Made by a program: the position numbers and the translations under genes. Source: Candidatus Rokuibacteriota bacterium (lineage in GTDB: Bacteria > Methylomirabilota > Methylomirabilia > Rokubacteriales > CSP1-6). From it: a DNA stretch of 64,000 bases. Below, piece by piece: positions 25,914-34,559 of the stretch. The stretch lies in contig JACPIQ010000097.1 of assembly GCA_016188005.1 (NCBI GenBank), positions 18,358 to 82,357 on the forward strand, given 5' to 3'. The notes under the pieces were generated by a model, which had not been told where the DNA came from, did no database searches, and saw only the letters and a list, made by a program, of their open reading frames with translations. Every line of letters begins with the position of its first letter. Positions within the stretch are counted from its first letter, which is position 1.

Positions 25914-26927
25914 GTGCTGCGCTTCCTCCTGCGCCGGACGCTGTTCCTGGCGCTGGTCGTGCTGGGGGCCCTGGCCGTGGTCTTCGCCATGGCCCACGTG
26001 ATCCCGTCGGACCCGGCGCGCGCCGCGCTCGGTCAGGACGCCTCGCAGGAACAGGTCGACGAGTACCGGCGGAAGCTGGGCCTGGACGACCCGCTCTGGC
26101 GGCAGTTCCTGCGCTACGTGGGGCGGCTGGCCCGGGGCGACCTCGGCGTGTCCATCGTCACCGGCAACCGGGTGGTGGATGACCTCCGCGATGCCGTCCC
26201 CGCGACGGTCGAGCTCGTGTTGCCCAGCATCGTGGTCGCGCTGGGGCTGGGGACCCTCCTCGGCGTGGCCTCGGCGGTGTGGCGGGGCCGGGCGGTGGAC
26301 CATCTCTCGCGCGTGGCGTCCATCCTGGGCATGAGCTTGCCGGTGTTCTGGTTCGGGCTGGTGCTTCAGCTCGTCTTCTACAAGCATCTGTCGTGGCTGC
26401 CCGCGGGCGGCCGGCTGCCCCTCACCGCGATGCCGCCGGAGGGCCCGACGGGGATCTACACGGTGGACGCGCTCGCGGCGGGAGACCTCGGGCTCCTCCT
26501 CGAGACGCTCCGCCACCTCGTGCTACCGGTGATCACGCTCTCCACGGTGAGCATCGCCACGGTGGCGCGAATCACGCGGGCGAGCCTACTCGACGTGCTG
26601 GGGCGGGACTACGTGCGGACGGCACGTGCCAAGGGGCTCGGCGAGCGCGCCACCGTCTACAAGCACGCCCTTCGCAATGCGCTGATCCCGGTGGTGACGG
26701 TCTTCGGCCTGCGCGTGGGCATCATGCTCGGGGGCGCCGTGCTGACGGAGACGATCTTCGCCTGGCCCGGCATCGGACGCTACGCGTTCTACGGGCTGCG
26801 CCAGCTCGACCTGCCGGTGGTGAGCGCCTTCGTGGTTTACGTGACGCTCGCCTATGCGGCGCTCAACATGCTGGTGGACGCCAGCTACTCGCTCCTCGAC
26901 CCGCGCATCCGCGGCGCGGCGAGCTGA
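25914..26927 (+). CDS. Dipeptide-type ABC permease, DppB-like
   Basis: 337 aa with about six helices. The N-terminus (LRFLLRRTLFLALVVLGALAVVFAMAHVIPSDPAR) is typical of DppB. The EAA loop reads DYVRTARAKGLGERATVYKHALRNALIPVVT. It ends SLLDPRIRGAAS, the standard DppB tail. GTG start 13 bp after the binding protein stop. Confidence 0.94.
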   Translation: MLRFLLRRTLFLALVVLGALAVVFAMAHVIPSDPARAALGQDASQEQVDEYRRKLGLDDPLWRQFLRYVGRLARGDLGVSIVTGNRVVDDLRDAVPATVELVLPSIVVALGLGTLLGVASAVWRGRAVDHLSRVASILGMSLPVFWFGLVLQLVFYKHLSWLPAGGRLPLTAMPPEGPTGIYTVDALAAGDLGLLLETLRHLVLPVITLSTVSIATVARITRASLLDVLGRDYVRTARAKGLGERATVYKHALRNALIPVVTVFGLRVGIMLGGAVLTETIFAWPGIGRYAFYGLRQLDLPVVSAFVVYVTLAYAALNMLVDASYSLLDPRIRGAAS

Positions 26928-26946
26928 TGCGCCGAGAGCACGCCCC

Positions 26947-27852
26947 ATGACGAAGGTAGCGGTGGCAGGAGAAGCCGCGGTCGGCCTCTCCCACGGGACA
27001 CCCGTGGGGCCGAGCCGGCGTGGAGCCGGCCGGCGCTTCCTTGGCAGCGGTGGGCTCGCGCCCTGGGGCGCCCTCGTGTTGCTCGCCCTGGTGGCGGTCG
27101 CGCTCTTCCCCGGGGCGGTCACGCGACACGACCCCTACCGGATCGACGCCGACCGGCGCCTGGCGCCGCCGTCGCTCGCCCACCCCTTCGGCACGGACGA
27201 GCTCGGGCGCGACGTGTGGAGCCGCGTGGCTCATGGCACCCGCCTGTCGCTCGGCGTGGCACTCCTGGTCGTGATCGTCAGCGGCACGACCGGCACGGCC
27301 ATCGGCCTCGCCGCGGGCTACGGCGGCGGCCCGTGGAGCGAGCTGGTGATGCGCGTGGCCGACATCTTCATCGCCTTCCCGGCGCTCATCATGGCCATGG
27401 CCATCACGGCGTTGCTCGGACCGGGGCTCGGCAACGCCATGCTCGCGGTGATGGTCATCTGGTGGCCGCAGTACACGCGGCTGGCGCGCGGCCAGGTGCT
27501 GGGCGAGAAGGTGAAGCCCTACGTGGAGGCCGCGCACGCGATGGGGCTGCCGGCGGCGACGGTCCTGTGGCGGCACATCCTGCCGAACTCGTGGGTGCCG
27601 CTGTTGATCAAGGCAACCATGGACGTGGGGCTGGCCCTCCTGCTCACCGCCTCGCTGTCCTTCCTCGGGCTGGGCGCCAAGCCCCCCACGCCCGAGCTGG
27701 GAGCGCTGGTGACGCAGGGGCGCGAGCACCTGCTGAGCGCCTGGTGGTACTCGACCTTTCCCGGGCTCACGATATTCCTGGCGGTCTTCGCATGCAACCT
27801 GCTGGGCGACGGCCTCCGCGACGCGCTGGACCCGGCCCTCGGCCGAGAGTGA
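26947..27852 (+). CDS. Dipeptide-type ABC permease, DppC-like
   Basis: 301 aa. HPFGTDELGRDVWSRVAHGTRLSLGV is the DppC hallmark, followed by the EAA loop YVEAAHAMGLPAATVLWRHILPNS and the tail LLGDGLRDALDPALG. The ATG at 26947 is chosen over an upstream frame that overlaps the dppB coding end. No DppD/DppF ATPase gene follows; the next gene is a peptidase. Confidence 0.94.
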   Translation: MTKVAVAGEAAVGLSHGTPVGPSRRGAGRRFLGSGGLAPWGALVLLALVAVALFPGAVTRHDPYRIDADRRLAPPSLAHPFGTDELGRDVWSRVAHGTRLSLGVALLVVIVSGTTGTAIGLAAGYGGGPWSELVMRVADIFIAFPALIMAMAITALLGPGLGNAMLAVMVIWWPQYTRLARGQVLGEKVKPYVEAAHAMGLPAATVLWRHILPNSWVPLLIKATMDVGLALLLTASLSFLGLGAKPPTPELGALVTQGREHLLSAWWYSTFPGLTIFLAVFACNLLGDGLRDALDPALGRE

Positions 27853-27887
27853 TGTCCAATCCGAGTCAACCCCCAAGGAGTGCGGTC

Positions 27888-29012
27888 ATGCGTGATGCGG
27901 TGAAGCTCGAGCGGTTCACGAACGCCCTGCGCCAGAGCGATTTCGACGTGGTCGTGGCGGCCTCGCCGGAGAACACCTGGTACCTCTCCGAGGCGGTGAT
28001 CGACACGCAGCGCACGCTGCCCGAGCGCCTGGCCCTGGTCGCCTGGCCCAAGCACGGCGAGCCGGTCTACATCGTCTGCACCAACGAGCAGACTCAGGCC
28101 CGGCGCGACTCCTGGATCCCGGACCTGCGCGGCTACATCGAGTACAAGGAATCGCCCATGGAGCACCTGGTCCAGGCGCTCACCGCGCAGGGCGCCGCCC
28201 AGGGCATGATCGGGATCGAGAAGCGCTTCCTCACCGCCCACTACTTCGAGCAGCTCGCCGGGCTCCTGCCCCGCGCGCGCTTCGCCGAGGTGGGGCCCCT
28301 CTTCGACCGCGTGCGCGCCATCAAGACGCCGGACGAGATCACGCGCATGGAGCAGGCTGCCCAGGCCACCGAGCGGGCGATCCGCGAGGCCTTCGAGGCA
28401 GCGCGCCCGGGCATGACCGAGCGGCAGGTGGGCGTGGCGCTCTCCGCAGCGCTGGTGCGCAACGGGGCCGAGTACCAGGCCTTCCAGGTGCTCGCGGCCG
28501 GGCTCAACACCCTCACCACCCACCACCGGGCCGGCGACTACGTGATCCAGCGCGGTGACCTCATGCGCACGGACTTCGGCGGCATCTTCCCGGGAGGCTA
28601 CTACTCGGACCTGGCGCGTACGGTGTGCGTCGGCCGGCCCAGGCCCGAGCAGGAGGACCTCTACAAGGCGATCTGGGAGGAGCACGAGCGGCTCATCCAG
28701 ATGATGGGCCCCGGCGTGCCCTGCGAGGACGTCTACTACTCCCACAAGCGCGCGTGGGAGCAGCGGGGCTGGCCCATGGTGCGCCCGCATATCGGCCACT
28801 CCATCGGCATCGGCCTGCATGAGTACCCCCTGCTCCGTCCCGGCGAGAAGGCCGTCCTCGAGCCCGGCATGTGCATGGCCATGGAGCCGAACCACATGGT
28901 GCCCGGCGTGGAGAAGTACCACGTCGAGGACCTGGTGCTGATCACCGAGTCGGGGCCCCGCCTGCTCTCGCGCGCGGCTGACTGGGACCGGATCCTCACG
29001 CCGGGGGCCTGA
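27888..29012 (+). CDS. M24-family metallopeptidase (Xaa-Pro aminopeptidase/creatinase fold)
   Basis: 374 aa. A creatinase-type N-domain (residues 1-140) is followed by the pita-bread domain. All five dinuclear metal ligands are visible: Asp in MRTDFGGI, Asp in YYSDLART, His in HSIGIGLHEYP, Glu in CMAMEPNHM and Glu in HVEDLVLI. The ATG at 27888 has AAGGAG seven bases upstream; an earlier ATG at 27852 overlaps the permease stop. It probably cleaves the peptide imported by the preceding ABC genes, although creatinase-like activity is possible. Confidence 0.9.
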   Translation: MRDAVKLERFTNALRQSDFDVVVAASPENTWYLSEAVIDTQRTLPERLALVAWPKHGEPVYIVCTNEQTQARRDSWIPDLRGYIEYKESPMEHLVQALTAQGAAQGMIGIEKRFLTAHYFEQLAGLLPRARFAEVGPLFDRVRAIKTPDEITRMEQAAQATERAIREAFEAARPGMTERQVGVALSAALVRNGAEYQAFQVLAAGLNTLTTHHRAGDYVIQRGDLMRTDFGGIFPGGYYSDLARTVCVGRPRPEQEDLYKAIWEEHERLIQMMGPGVPCEDVYYSHKRAWEQRGWPMVRPHIGHSIGIGLHEYPLLRPGEKAVLEPGMCMAMEPNHMVPGVEKYHVEDLVLITESGPRLLSRAADWDRILTPGA

Positions 29013-29024
29013 GAGACGGGGGAG

Positions 29025-29038
29025 CGGGTGCGCACCCG
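29025..29038. terminator. GC palindrome after the M24 gene, possible terminator
   Basis: CGGGTGC-GCACCCG is a perfect 14-bp palindrome 13 nt beyond the M24 stop. It is followed by further alternating GCGC hairpin-prone sequence to about 29100. There is no T-run, so intrinsic termination is uncertain. I see no gene between here and the tRNA. Confidence 0.3.
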
Positions 29039-29292
29039 GGACCTGCGCGCTGGTGCGCGTGAGCGCGCAGAGCCACGCGCGTGCAGGAGCGCGAAGCGAT
29101 CAGACGAACCCTGGCAGCCGTGCCATGATCCGGGCCAGCCGTGCCACGCCGGAGGCAGGGGCTGTGGAACCCAGGCTGGCCGCCCAGCGCCGGCTCCGGT
29201 GGCTCCCCGAGATCGGGCGCGGCGCGGGACCAAGACCGGCACTGGCGCCCACGCTGGGTGACGGGCGTGTCGTGGAAGTGCGCGAGAAGAAG

Positions 29293-29368
29293 TGGTGAGC
29301 CGTGCTGGGATCGAACCAGCGACCCCCTGCTTAAAAGGCAGGTGCTCTACCAGCTGAGCTAACGGCTC
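29293..29368 (-). tRNA. tRNA-Lys (anticodon TTT)
   Basis: 76 nt including encoded CCA (TGG at 29293-29295). The acceptor pairs GAGCCGT with ACGGCTC. The D-arm has AGCTCAGCTGGTAGAGCA. The anticodon stem CCTGC/GCAGG encloses loop CTTTTAA with anticodon TTT (plus-strand 29333-29335). The T-arm is GCTGG-TTCGATC-CCAGC. All arms pair fully, so it should be functional. Confidence 0.97.
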
Positions 29369-29377
29369 CCGCGCGAG

Positions 29378-29386
29378 ATGATATCA
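29378..29386 (-). promoter_or_regulatory. Extended -10 promoter element of tRNA-Lys
   Basis: The minus strand reads TGATATCAT, an extended -10 (TGnTATCAT), ending 10 nt before the mature tRNA 5' end. No recognisable -35 lies 17 nt upstream, which the TG extension can compensate for. Confidence 0.5.
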
Positions 29387-29567
29387 CGCGGGCGGGACGG
29401 ACGGCCGCCAGGGGCCCTACCGCCATCGCGGCCTCGCGCCGCTCGAGCTCACGCAGCCCGGCGACGCTCGGGCGCGCACGCCCGATCTCGCGCAGCCGTC
29501 GGCCGGGAACGCTGCAAGCGGACAGACGAGCAGAAGCGAACCCGCGAGGACGCCGAGCGGGCGCGCA

Positions 29568-32500
29568 TCAGCCTCCGGCGCGCGGGAGCACGACCAGTCC
29601 GCGGACGCGCAGGGCGCTGTCGAAGGAGGGTGGCAGGCGGCGCTCGCCCCGGCGGCGCTCGGCGGCGGCAGGCTGCCGGCTCCTCCGGCGGTCGTCCCCC
29701 CGCCGGTCCAGCACCACCGTGACCTCGCGATCCCCCGAGAACCTCTCCTTGAGGAACTCGTAGAGACCGAGGTTCTGGTGAGCCACCACGAAGATGTGCC
29801 CGAGCCGCTTGAGCGCCGCCATCGTCTGCGCCGCGAAGAAGCGCATGTCGAGCGCGCGGAACAGGGCCAGTGCGGCGATCAGGTGATCCTCGGCCTGGGC
29901 ACGGCTGCCCTTCTTGAGGTGGAGCTGGCCGAGGCCGAATTCGATCCGTCCGACGAGCGGGCGCATGCCGAGCTCCGCGGCCAGCGCCATGGCCTGGTCG
30001 AGGTCCCGCTCAGCCCTCGGCAGGTCCGGCGGATCGCCGACGAGGGCGATCTCACCCAGGAGCCGGAGCGCTCGCGCCTGGTGGCCGCGCTCCTTGTGCG
30101 CGATCGCCAGATTCAGGGCCGTCTCGGCCACCGCCAGTGCGCGCGAGGCCTGGCCCGCGGCCACGAGTCCCTCGCCGAGCTGCACCGTCCAGAGCGCCAG
30201 GTACGCCTTCACTCCCACCGCCTCGCTGCGGGCCACCCCGTCCTCCAGGAGACGCAGCCCCTCGTCATGGCGGCCGAGGAGCACCTCGGTGAGCCCGAGC
30301 AGCGACGAAGGGATGGGCTGCCACACCGTGAGCTCGGCGCTCCGGCAGGTGTCGAGGCTCTTCTCCAGGAGGTGCAAGGCCCGGTCCAGGTGGCCGCGCG
30401 TGAGGGCCACGAGCCCGCCGAGGGTCCAGGCAATGGCCTGGGCGTAGGCGTGACGCGCGGCCTCGGCGGCCCGCTCCGCCATGTCCGCGTACGTACGCGC
30501 CTGATCAAAGTCACCCAGCTCCGCCAGGGTGAAGGCGAGCCAGCCGCTGGAGCTCACGTAGGGGATCGTGGTCTGCGCCTCTGCGGCCCCGGCCGCGCGC
30601 ATGGCCTCGAGCTTCTCGAGGTTCCGGGCGAGGACGGCCTCGGCCTCCCGGTAGCGCCCCTGAGCGTGGTAGCTGTACCCCATGTACCCGCGCGCCAGCG
30701 CCTGAAGCGCCGCATCCTCGCCGGCCTCGCCGATGGTGAGGCACCGCTCACCGTAGGCGATGGCCATGTCGGGCTCGCCCTTGAGGTAGTGGTAGTTGAT
30801 GAGGTAGCTGTACACGCGGGCCAGGCGCGCCTGGTCGCCGATCAGCTTGGCGATGTTCTCGGCCTGCTGGGACACCGCGAGCACCCTCTGGAGATGCCCG
30901 AGCTGCAGGAGCGGGGGCCTGAGCTCCAGCCGCACGTCGATCCCCTGGGCCCTCACTTCGTCACTCTCCGCCAGCTTCCCGAGCGCGGCGAGGGCCCGCT
31001 CGAGATACGCCACTGCCTCGACGTTGGCCGAGCGCGCCGTCGCCTTGGCCCCGGCCCGGCGGAGATGGGCCACGGCCTCGTTCCACGCCTCGCCGCGGAA
31101 GGCGTGCTCGGCGAGGACCTCCGCCAGCTCCGTCCGGCGATCGGGATGCAGGCGCTCGAGGGCCCGGAGGATCTCGACGTGGAGCGCGCGCCGGCGGTCC
31201 TGGAGCAGCGTGCCGTATGCCACGTCATGCGTGAGCGTGTGGTTGAACGTGTACTCGGGGTCGGGGTAGCCGCCCGTCTCGTAGAGGAACTCGCCCGCCT
31301 GCAGCCGGGCCAGGCTCTCGTCGAGCGCCTCCTCGGGCAGCTCCGCGACGGCCCGCAGCAGGGCCAGCGGCACGTCCTTGCCGATGGCGGCGGCGGCCTG
31401 GAGGAGCCGTTTCTCCTCGGGGGCGAGCCGGTCGATGCGCGAGGCGATCACCGCCTGCACCGTGGCCGGCACCGCCACGGAGGGGAGCTCGCCGGCCAGG
31501 CGATGGGCGCCGTGCTCCCCGGCGAGGACCTGCGTCTCGATCAGCATGCGGACGCACTCCTCGATGAAGAACGGGTTGCCCTCCGTCCGCTCGATCACGA
31601 AGCGCGTGACGGGCTCCAGGGAGGCGTCGTCGCCGAGCAAGGTGCGGAGCAGGGCCCCCGCGGTCACGGGCGGCAGCGGATCGAGACGGAGCTGCGTGTA
31701 GCAGCTCCGCGCTCCCCACGCATGCGCGTACTCGGGACGGTAGTTGGCGAGGATGAGGATGCGCGCCGCGGGCAGGGCCTCCACGAGGTGGTCCAGGCAG
31801 GCCTGGGTCTCCCCGTCGATCCAGTGGAGGTTCTCGAACACGAGCACCAGCGGCTGGACCTGGCTCTCGCGGAGGAGGAGCCGTGTGACCGCGTCCAGGG
31901 TCCGCTGGCGGCGGAGCGCCGGATCCGGCGTCTGCCACTCGGAGTCTTCCACCGGCACGTCCAGCAGGGCGAGGAAGGCGGGCAGCGCGGCCTTGAGCGT
32001 CTCGTCCAGCGTGAGGAGCTTGCCCGTGACCTTCTCGCGGATCGTGCGCGCATCGTCGCGCTGCCCCACCTGGAAGTAGCCGCGGAGGAGCTCGACGACG
32101 GCGTCGTACGAGGTGAGCCGCGCGTACGAGACCGCGCTGCCCTCGAGGATCAGCCAGCCGCGTACGCGGTGCGAGCGCGTGAACTCCCGGAAGAGGCGCG
32201 ACTTGCCCACCCCTGGCTCGCCGACGACGGCGACGATCTGCCCGTGGCCGGCCTGGGCCCGGTCGAGCGACTGGCGGAGCGTGCCCAGCTCCCTGTCGCG
32301 CCCGACAAAGGGCGAGAGCCCGCGCGCGGCAGCCGCCTGGAGCCGGGAGCGCGCGGGGCCGGCGCGCTCGACCTCGTAGACCTGGATGGCCTCGGCGAGG
32401 CCCTTCACCGGCACGGGCCCCAGCGGCCTGACCTCCACGTACCCCTCGGCGAGCCACAGCGTGCTGGCCGTCATGAGGGTCGTCCCGGGCCGCGCGAGCT

Positions 32501-33158
32501 GCTCCATGCGCGCGGCGAGGTGCGTGGTCTGGCCCACCGCCGTGTAGTCCATGTGCAGGTCCGAGCCGATGGAGCGGACCACCACCGCCCCGGAGTTGAG
32601 GCCCACGCGGATCTGGACGTCGAGCCCCTGCGTCCGGCGCAGCTCCTCCGCGTACCACCCCACCGTCTCCTGCATGCGGAGCGCGGCGTAGCAGGCGCGC
32701 ACGGCGTGGTCCTCGTGGGCGATGGGCGCCCCGAAGAGCGCCATGATCCCATCGCCCATGACCTGGTTGACGGTCCCCTCGTAGCGGTGCACGGCCTCCA
32801 TCATCCGCTCGATGACCGGGTCCAGGATCCCTCGCGCCTCCTCGGGGTCGCGGTCGGCCAGGAGCTCCAGGGACCCCTTGAGATCGGCGAACAGCACGGT
32901 GACCTGCTTCCGCTCGCCCTCGAGGGCGCTCCGGGAGACGAGGATCTTCTCGGCCAGGTGCCTGGGGGTGTAGGCCTGCGGTGGGGCGGAGCGGTCCACG
33001 GGCTTGCCGGCGAGCGCGGCGCCGCAGAAGCCGCAGAACTTCCGGTCCGGGGCGACCTCGGCGCCGCAGGAGGAGCAGGACAGCGCCAGCCGCGCCCCGC
33101 ACTCCCCGCAGAACCGCGCTGCCGGCTGGCTTTCACTCTGGCACCGGGGACACTTCAT
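29568..33158 (-). CDS. Zinc-ribbon / class III adenylate cyclase / AAA ATPase / TPR regulatory protein
   Basis: 1196 aa multidomain protein. Two CxxC zinc-ribbon units (CPRCQSE.., CGECG, CSSCG, CGFCG) occupy the first 50 residues. A class III cyclase domain (about 85-255) retains both metal aspartates (LFADLKGS; VMGDGIMALFGAP), the Asp/Thr substrate motif DYTAVGQTTHLAAR and its Arg. An AAA/NB-ARC-like ATPase has Walker A VGEPGVGKSR near 305, and a long TPR array runs from about 680 to 1110. The tail is basic (ERRRGERR). It is probably a cytoplasmic sensor or signalling protein. GGAGGG precedes the ATG. A similar domain order recurs in bacterial LuxR/cyclase signalling ATPases. Confidence 0.9.
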   Translation of the reverse strand: MKCPRCQSESQPAARFCGECGARLALSCSSCGAEVAPDRKFCGFCGAALAGKPVDRSAPPQAYTPRHLAEKILVSRSALEGERKQVTVLFADLKGSLELLADRDPEEARGILDPVIERMMEAVHRYEGTVNQVMGDGIMALFGAPIAHEDHAVRACYAALRMQETVGWYAEELRRTQGLDVQIRVGLNSGAVVVRSIGSDLHMDYTAVGQTTHLAARMEQLARPGTTLMTASTLWLAEGYVEVRPLGPVPVKGLAEAIQVYEVERAGPARSRLQAAAARGLSPFVGRDRELGTLRQSLDRAQAGHGQIVAVVGEPGVGKSRLFREFTRSHRVRGWLILEGSAVSYARLTSYDAVVELLRGYFQVGQRDDARTIREKVTGKLLTLDETLKAALPAFLALLDVPVEDSEWQTPDPALRRQRTLDAVTRLLLRESQVQPLVLVFENLHWIDGETQACLDHLVEALPAARILILANYRPEYAHAWGARSCYTQLRLDPLPPVTAGALLRTLLGDDASLEPVTRFVIERTEGNPFFIEECVRMLIETQVLAGEHGAHRLAGELPSVAVPATVQAVIASRIDRLAPEEKRLLQAAAAIGKDVPLALLRAVAELPEEALDESLARLQAGEFLYETGGYPDPEYTFNHTLTHDVAYGTLLQDRRRALHVEILRALERLHPDRRTELAEVLAEHAFRGEAWNEAVAHLRRAGAKATARSANVEAVAYLERALAALGKLAESDEVRAQGIDVRLELRPPLLQLGHLQRVLAVSQQAENIAKLIGDQARLARVYSYLINYHYLKGEPDMAIAYGERCLTIGEAGEDAALQALARGYMGYSYHAQGRYREAEAVLARNLEKLEAMRAAGAAEAQTTIPYVSSSGWLAFTLAELGDFDQARTYADMAERAAEAARHAYAQAIAWTLGGLVALTRGHLDRALHLLEKSLDTCRSAELTVWQPIPSSLLGLTEVLLGRHDEGLRLLEDGVARSEAVGVKAYLALWTVQLGEGLVAAGQASRALAVAETALNLAIAHKERGHQARALRLLGEIALVGDPPDLPRAERDLDQAMALAAELGMRPLVGRIEFGLGQLHLKKGSRAQAEDHLIAALALFRALDMRFFAAQTMAALKRLGHIFVVAHQNLGLYEFLKERFSGDREVTVVLDRRGDDRRRSRQPAAAERRRGERRLPPSFDSALRVRGLVVLPRAGG

Positions 33159-33230
33159 GCCCTGCCCTCCCGTGCGCCAAGGCTAGCCGCCCGGCACCGA
33201 GCGGTCAAGGGCGCATCCACCCGAGATCCG

Positions 33231-34559
33231 CTACGGCGCCACCGAGGTGCCGATGGAGGGGAACCAGCGGGGCAGGGCCGAGCCGGCCACGATGATGGTG
33301 TCGTCGCGGACGGGGCCGGTGGAGACCAGCGCGATGCTCACGCCCACGAGCTCCGTGAGCCGCTCGAGGTACTCCCGCGCCTTGGTCGGCAGCTCGGCGT
33401 ACTCCCGCATCCCGTGGGTCTTGCTCTGCCAGCCCGACCGCTCCTCGTACACGGGCTCCGCCTCGTGCCAGATGCGCTCCTCCTCGGGAAACTCGGTGAA
33501 GACCTCGCCGCGGTAGCGGTACCCGACGCAGATCTTCACGGTCTCGCAGGCGTCCAGCACGTCGAGCTTGGTGATGGCGAAGGCGTCGAGTCCATTGATG
33601 CGCGCCGCGTACCGCAGCCCGACGGCATCCACCCATCCGCAGCGCCGCGGCCGCCCCGTGACCGAGCCGAACTCGTTGCCGCGGGTGCGGAGGAGATCGG
33701 CGATCGCGCCCGAGATCTCCGACGGGAAGGGCCCACCGCCCACCCGCGTGCAGTACGCCTTGGAAATGCCGAGCGCGCCGTGGATCTTCGTCGGGGGCAC
33801 GCCGGTCCCCGTCGAGGCCCCGCCGGCGGTGGTGCTGGACGACGTGATGAACGGGTACGTCCCGTGGTCCAGGTCCAGCAGCGTCCCTTGGGCGCCCTCG
33901 AACATGACGGAGGCGCCGCCGTCGATCCACCGCGACAGGAGGAGCGCGGTGTCGGTGATGTAGGGCGCGAGCCACCCGGCGTAGCGGAGGTAGGGCCCGA
34001 GGATCCCCTCCACCGTGAACTCCTCGGCGTCGTAGATCTCCCGCAGGAGCCGGTTCTTCTGGCGGATGTTGAACTCGAGCTTCTCCCGGAAGAGCTGCTC
34101 GTCCAGGAGATCGGCCATGCGGATCCCGACGCGCGCGGCCTTGTCCGCGTAGGCCGGCCCCACGCCCTTGCCCGTGGTCCCGATGCGGCGCTCGCCGGCC
34201 TGGGACTCCGCGGCCCGGTCGAGCGCCGGGTGGTAGGGCATGACGAGATGCGCGTTCTTGGAGATGTAGAGGTTGCCGTCGAGCGAGACGCCCCGCTGGA
34301 CGAGTGCCTCCATCTCCTCGATGAGCGAGGCCGGGTTGATCACGACGCCGCAGCCGACCACGCAGCGGCAGCCGGGATGGAGGATCCCCGAGGGGATGGA
34401 CTGCAGCACGAACTTCTCCTTCCCCACGACGACCGTGTGCCCCGCGTTGTTCCCCCCCTGGTAGCGGACGACGACGTCCACGTGCGGGGTGAGCACGTCC
34501 ACGACCTTCCCCTTGCCCTCGTCGCCCCACTGGGCGCCCACCACCACGATGTTAGGCAT
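33231..34559 (-). CDS. purA: Adenylosuccinate synthetase
   Basis: 442 aa. It makes adenylosuccinate from IMP, aspartate and GTP, the first committed step to AMP. The family begins with VVVGAQWGDEGKGKVVD (P-loop with catalytic Asp and Lys), then GGNNAGHTVV with its His, IGTTGKGVGPAYADK, FEGAQGTLLDLDHGTYPF, and near the end GVSIALVSTGPVRDDTI. Length and motifs are normal. The ATG overlaps the end of hisZ by 8 bp, so the two are cotranscribed. Confidence 0.97.
   Translation of the reverse strand: MPNIVVVGAQWGDEGKGKVVDVLTPHVDVVVRYQGGNNAGHTVVVGKEKFVLQSIPSGILHPGCRCVVGCGVVINPASLIEEMEALVQRGVSLDGNLYISKNAHLVMPYHPALDRAAESQAGERRIGTTGKGVGPAYADKAARVGIRMADLLDEQLFREKLEFNIRQKNRLLREIYDAEEFTVEGILGPYLRYAGWLAPYITDTALLLSRWIDGGASVMFEGAQGTLLDLDHGTYPFITSSSTTAGGASTGTGVPPTKIHGALGISKAYCTRVGGGPFPSEISGAIADLLRTRGNEFGSVTGRPRRCGWVDAVGLRYAARINGLDAFAITKLDVLDACETVKICVGYRYRGEVFTEFPEEERIWHEAEPVYEERSGWQSKTHGMREYAELPTKAREYLERLTELVGVSIALVSTGPVRDDTIIVAGSALPRWFPSIGTSVAP

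Noticed and set aside
29039..29292. Small open frames between the M24 gene and tRNA-Lys
   Set aside because: No recognisable motif, no ribosome-binding site, and repetitive GCGC composition.
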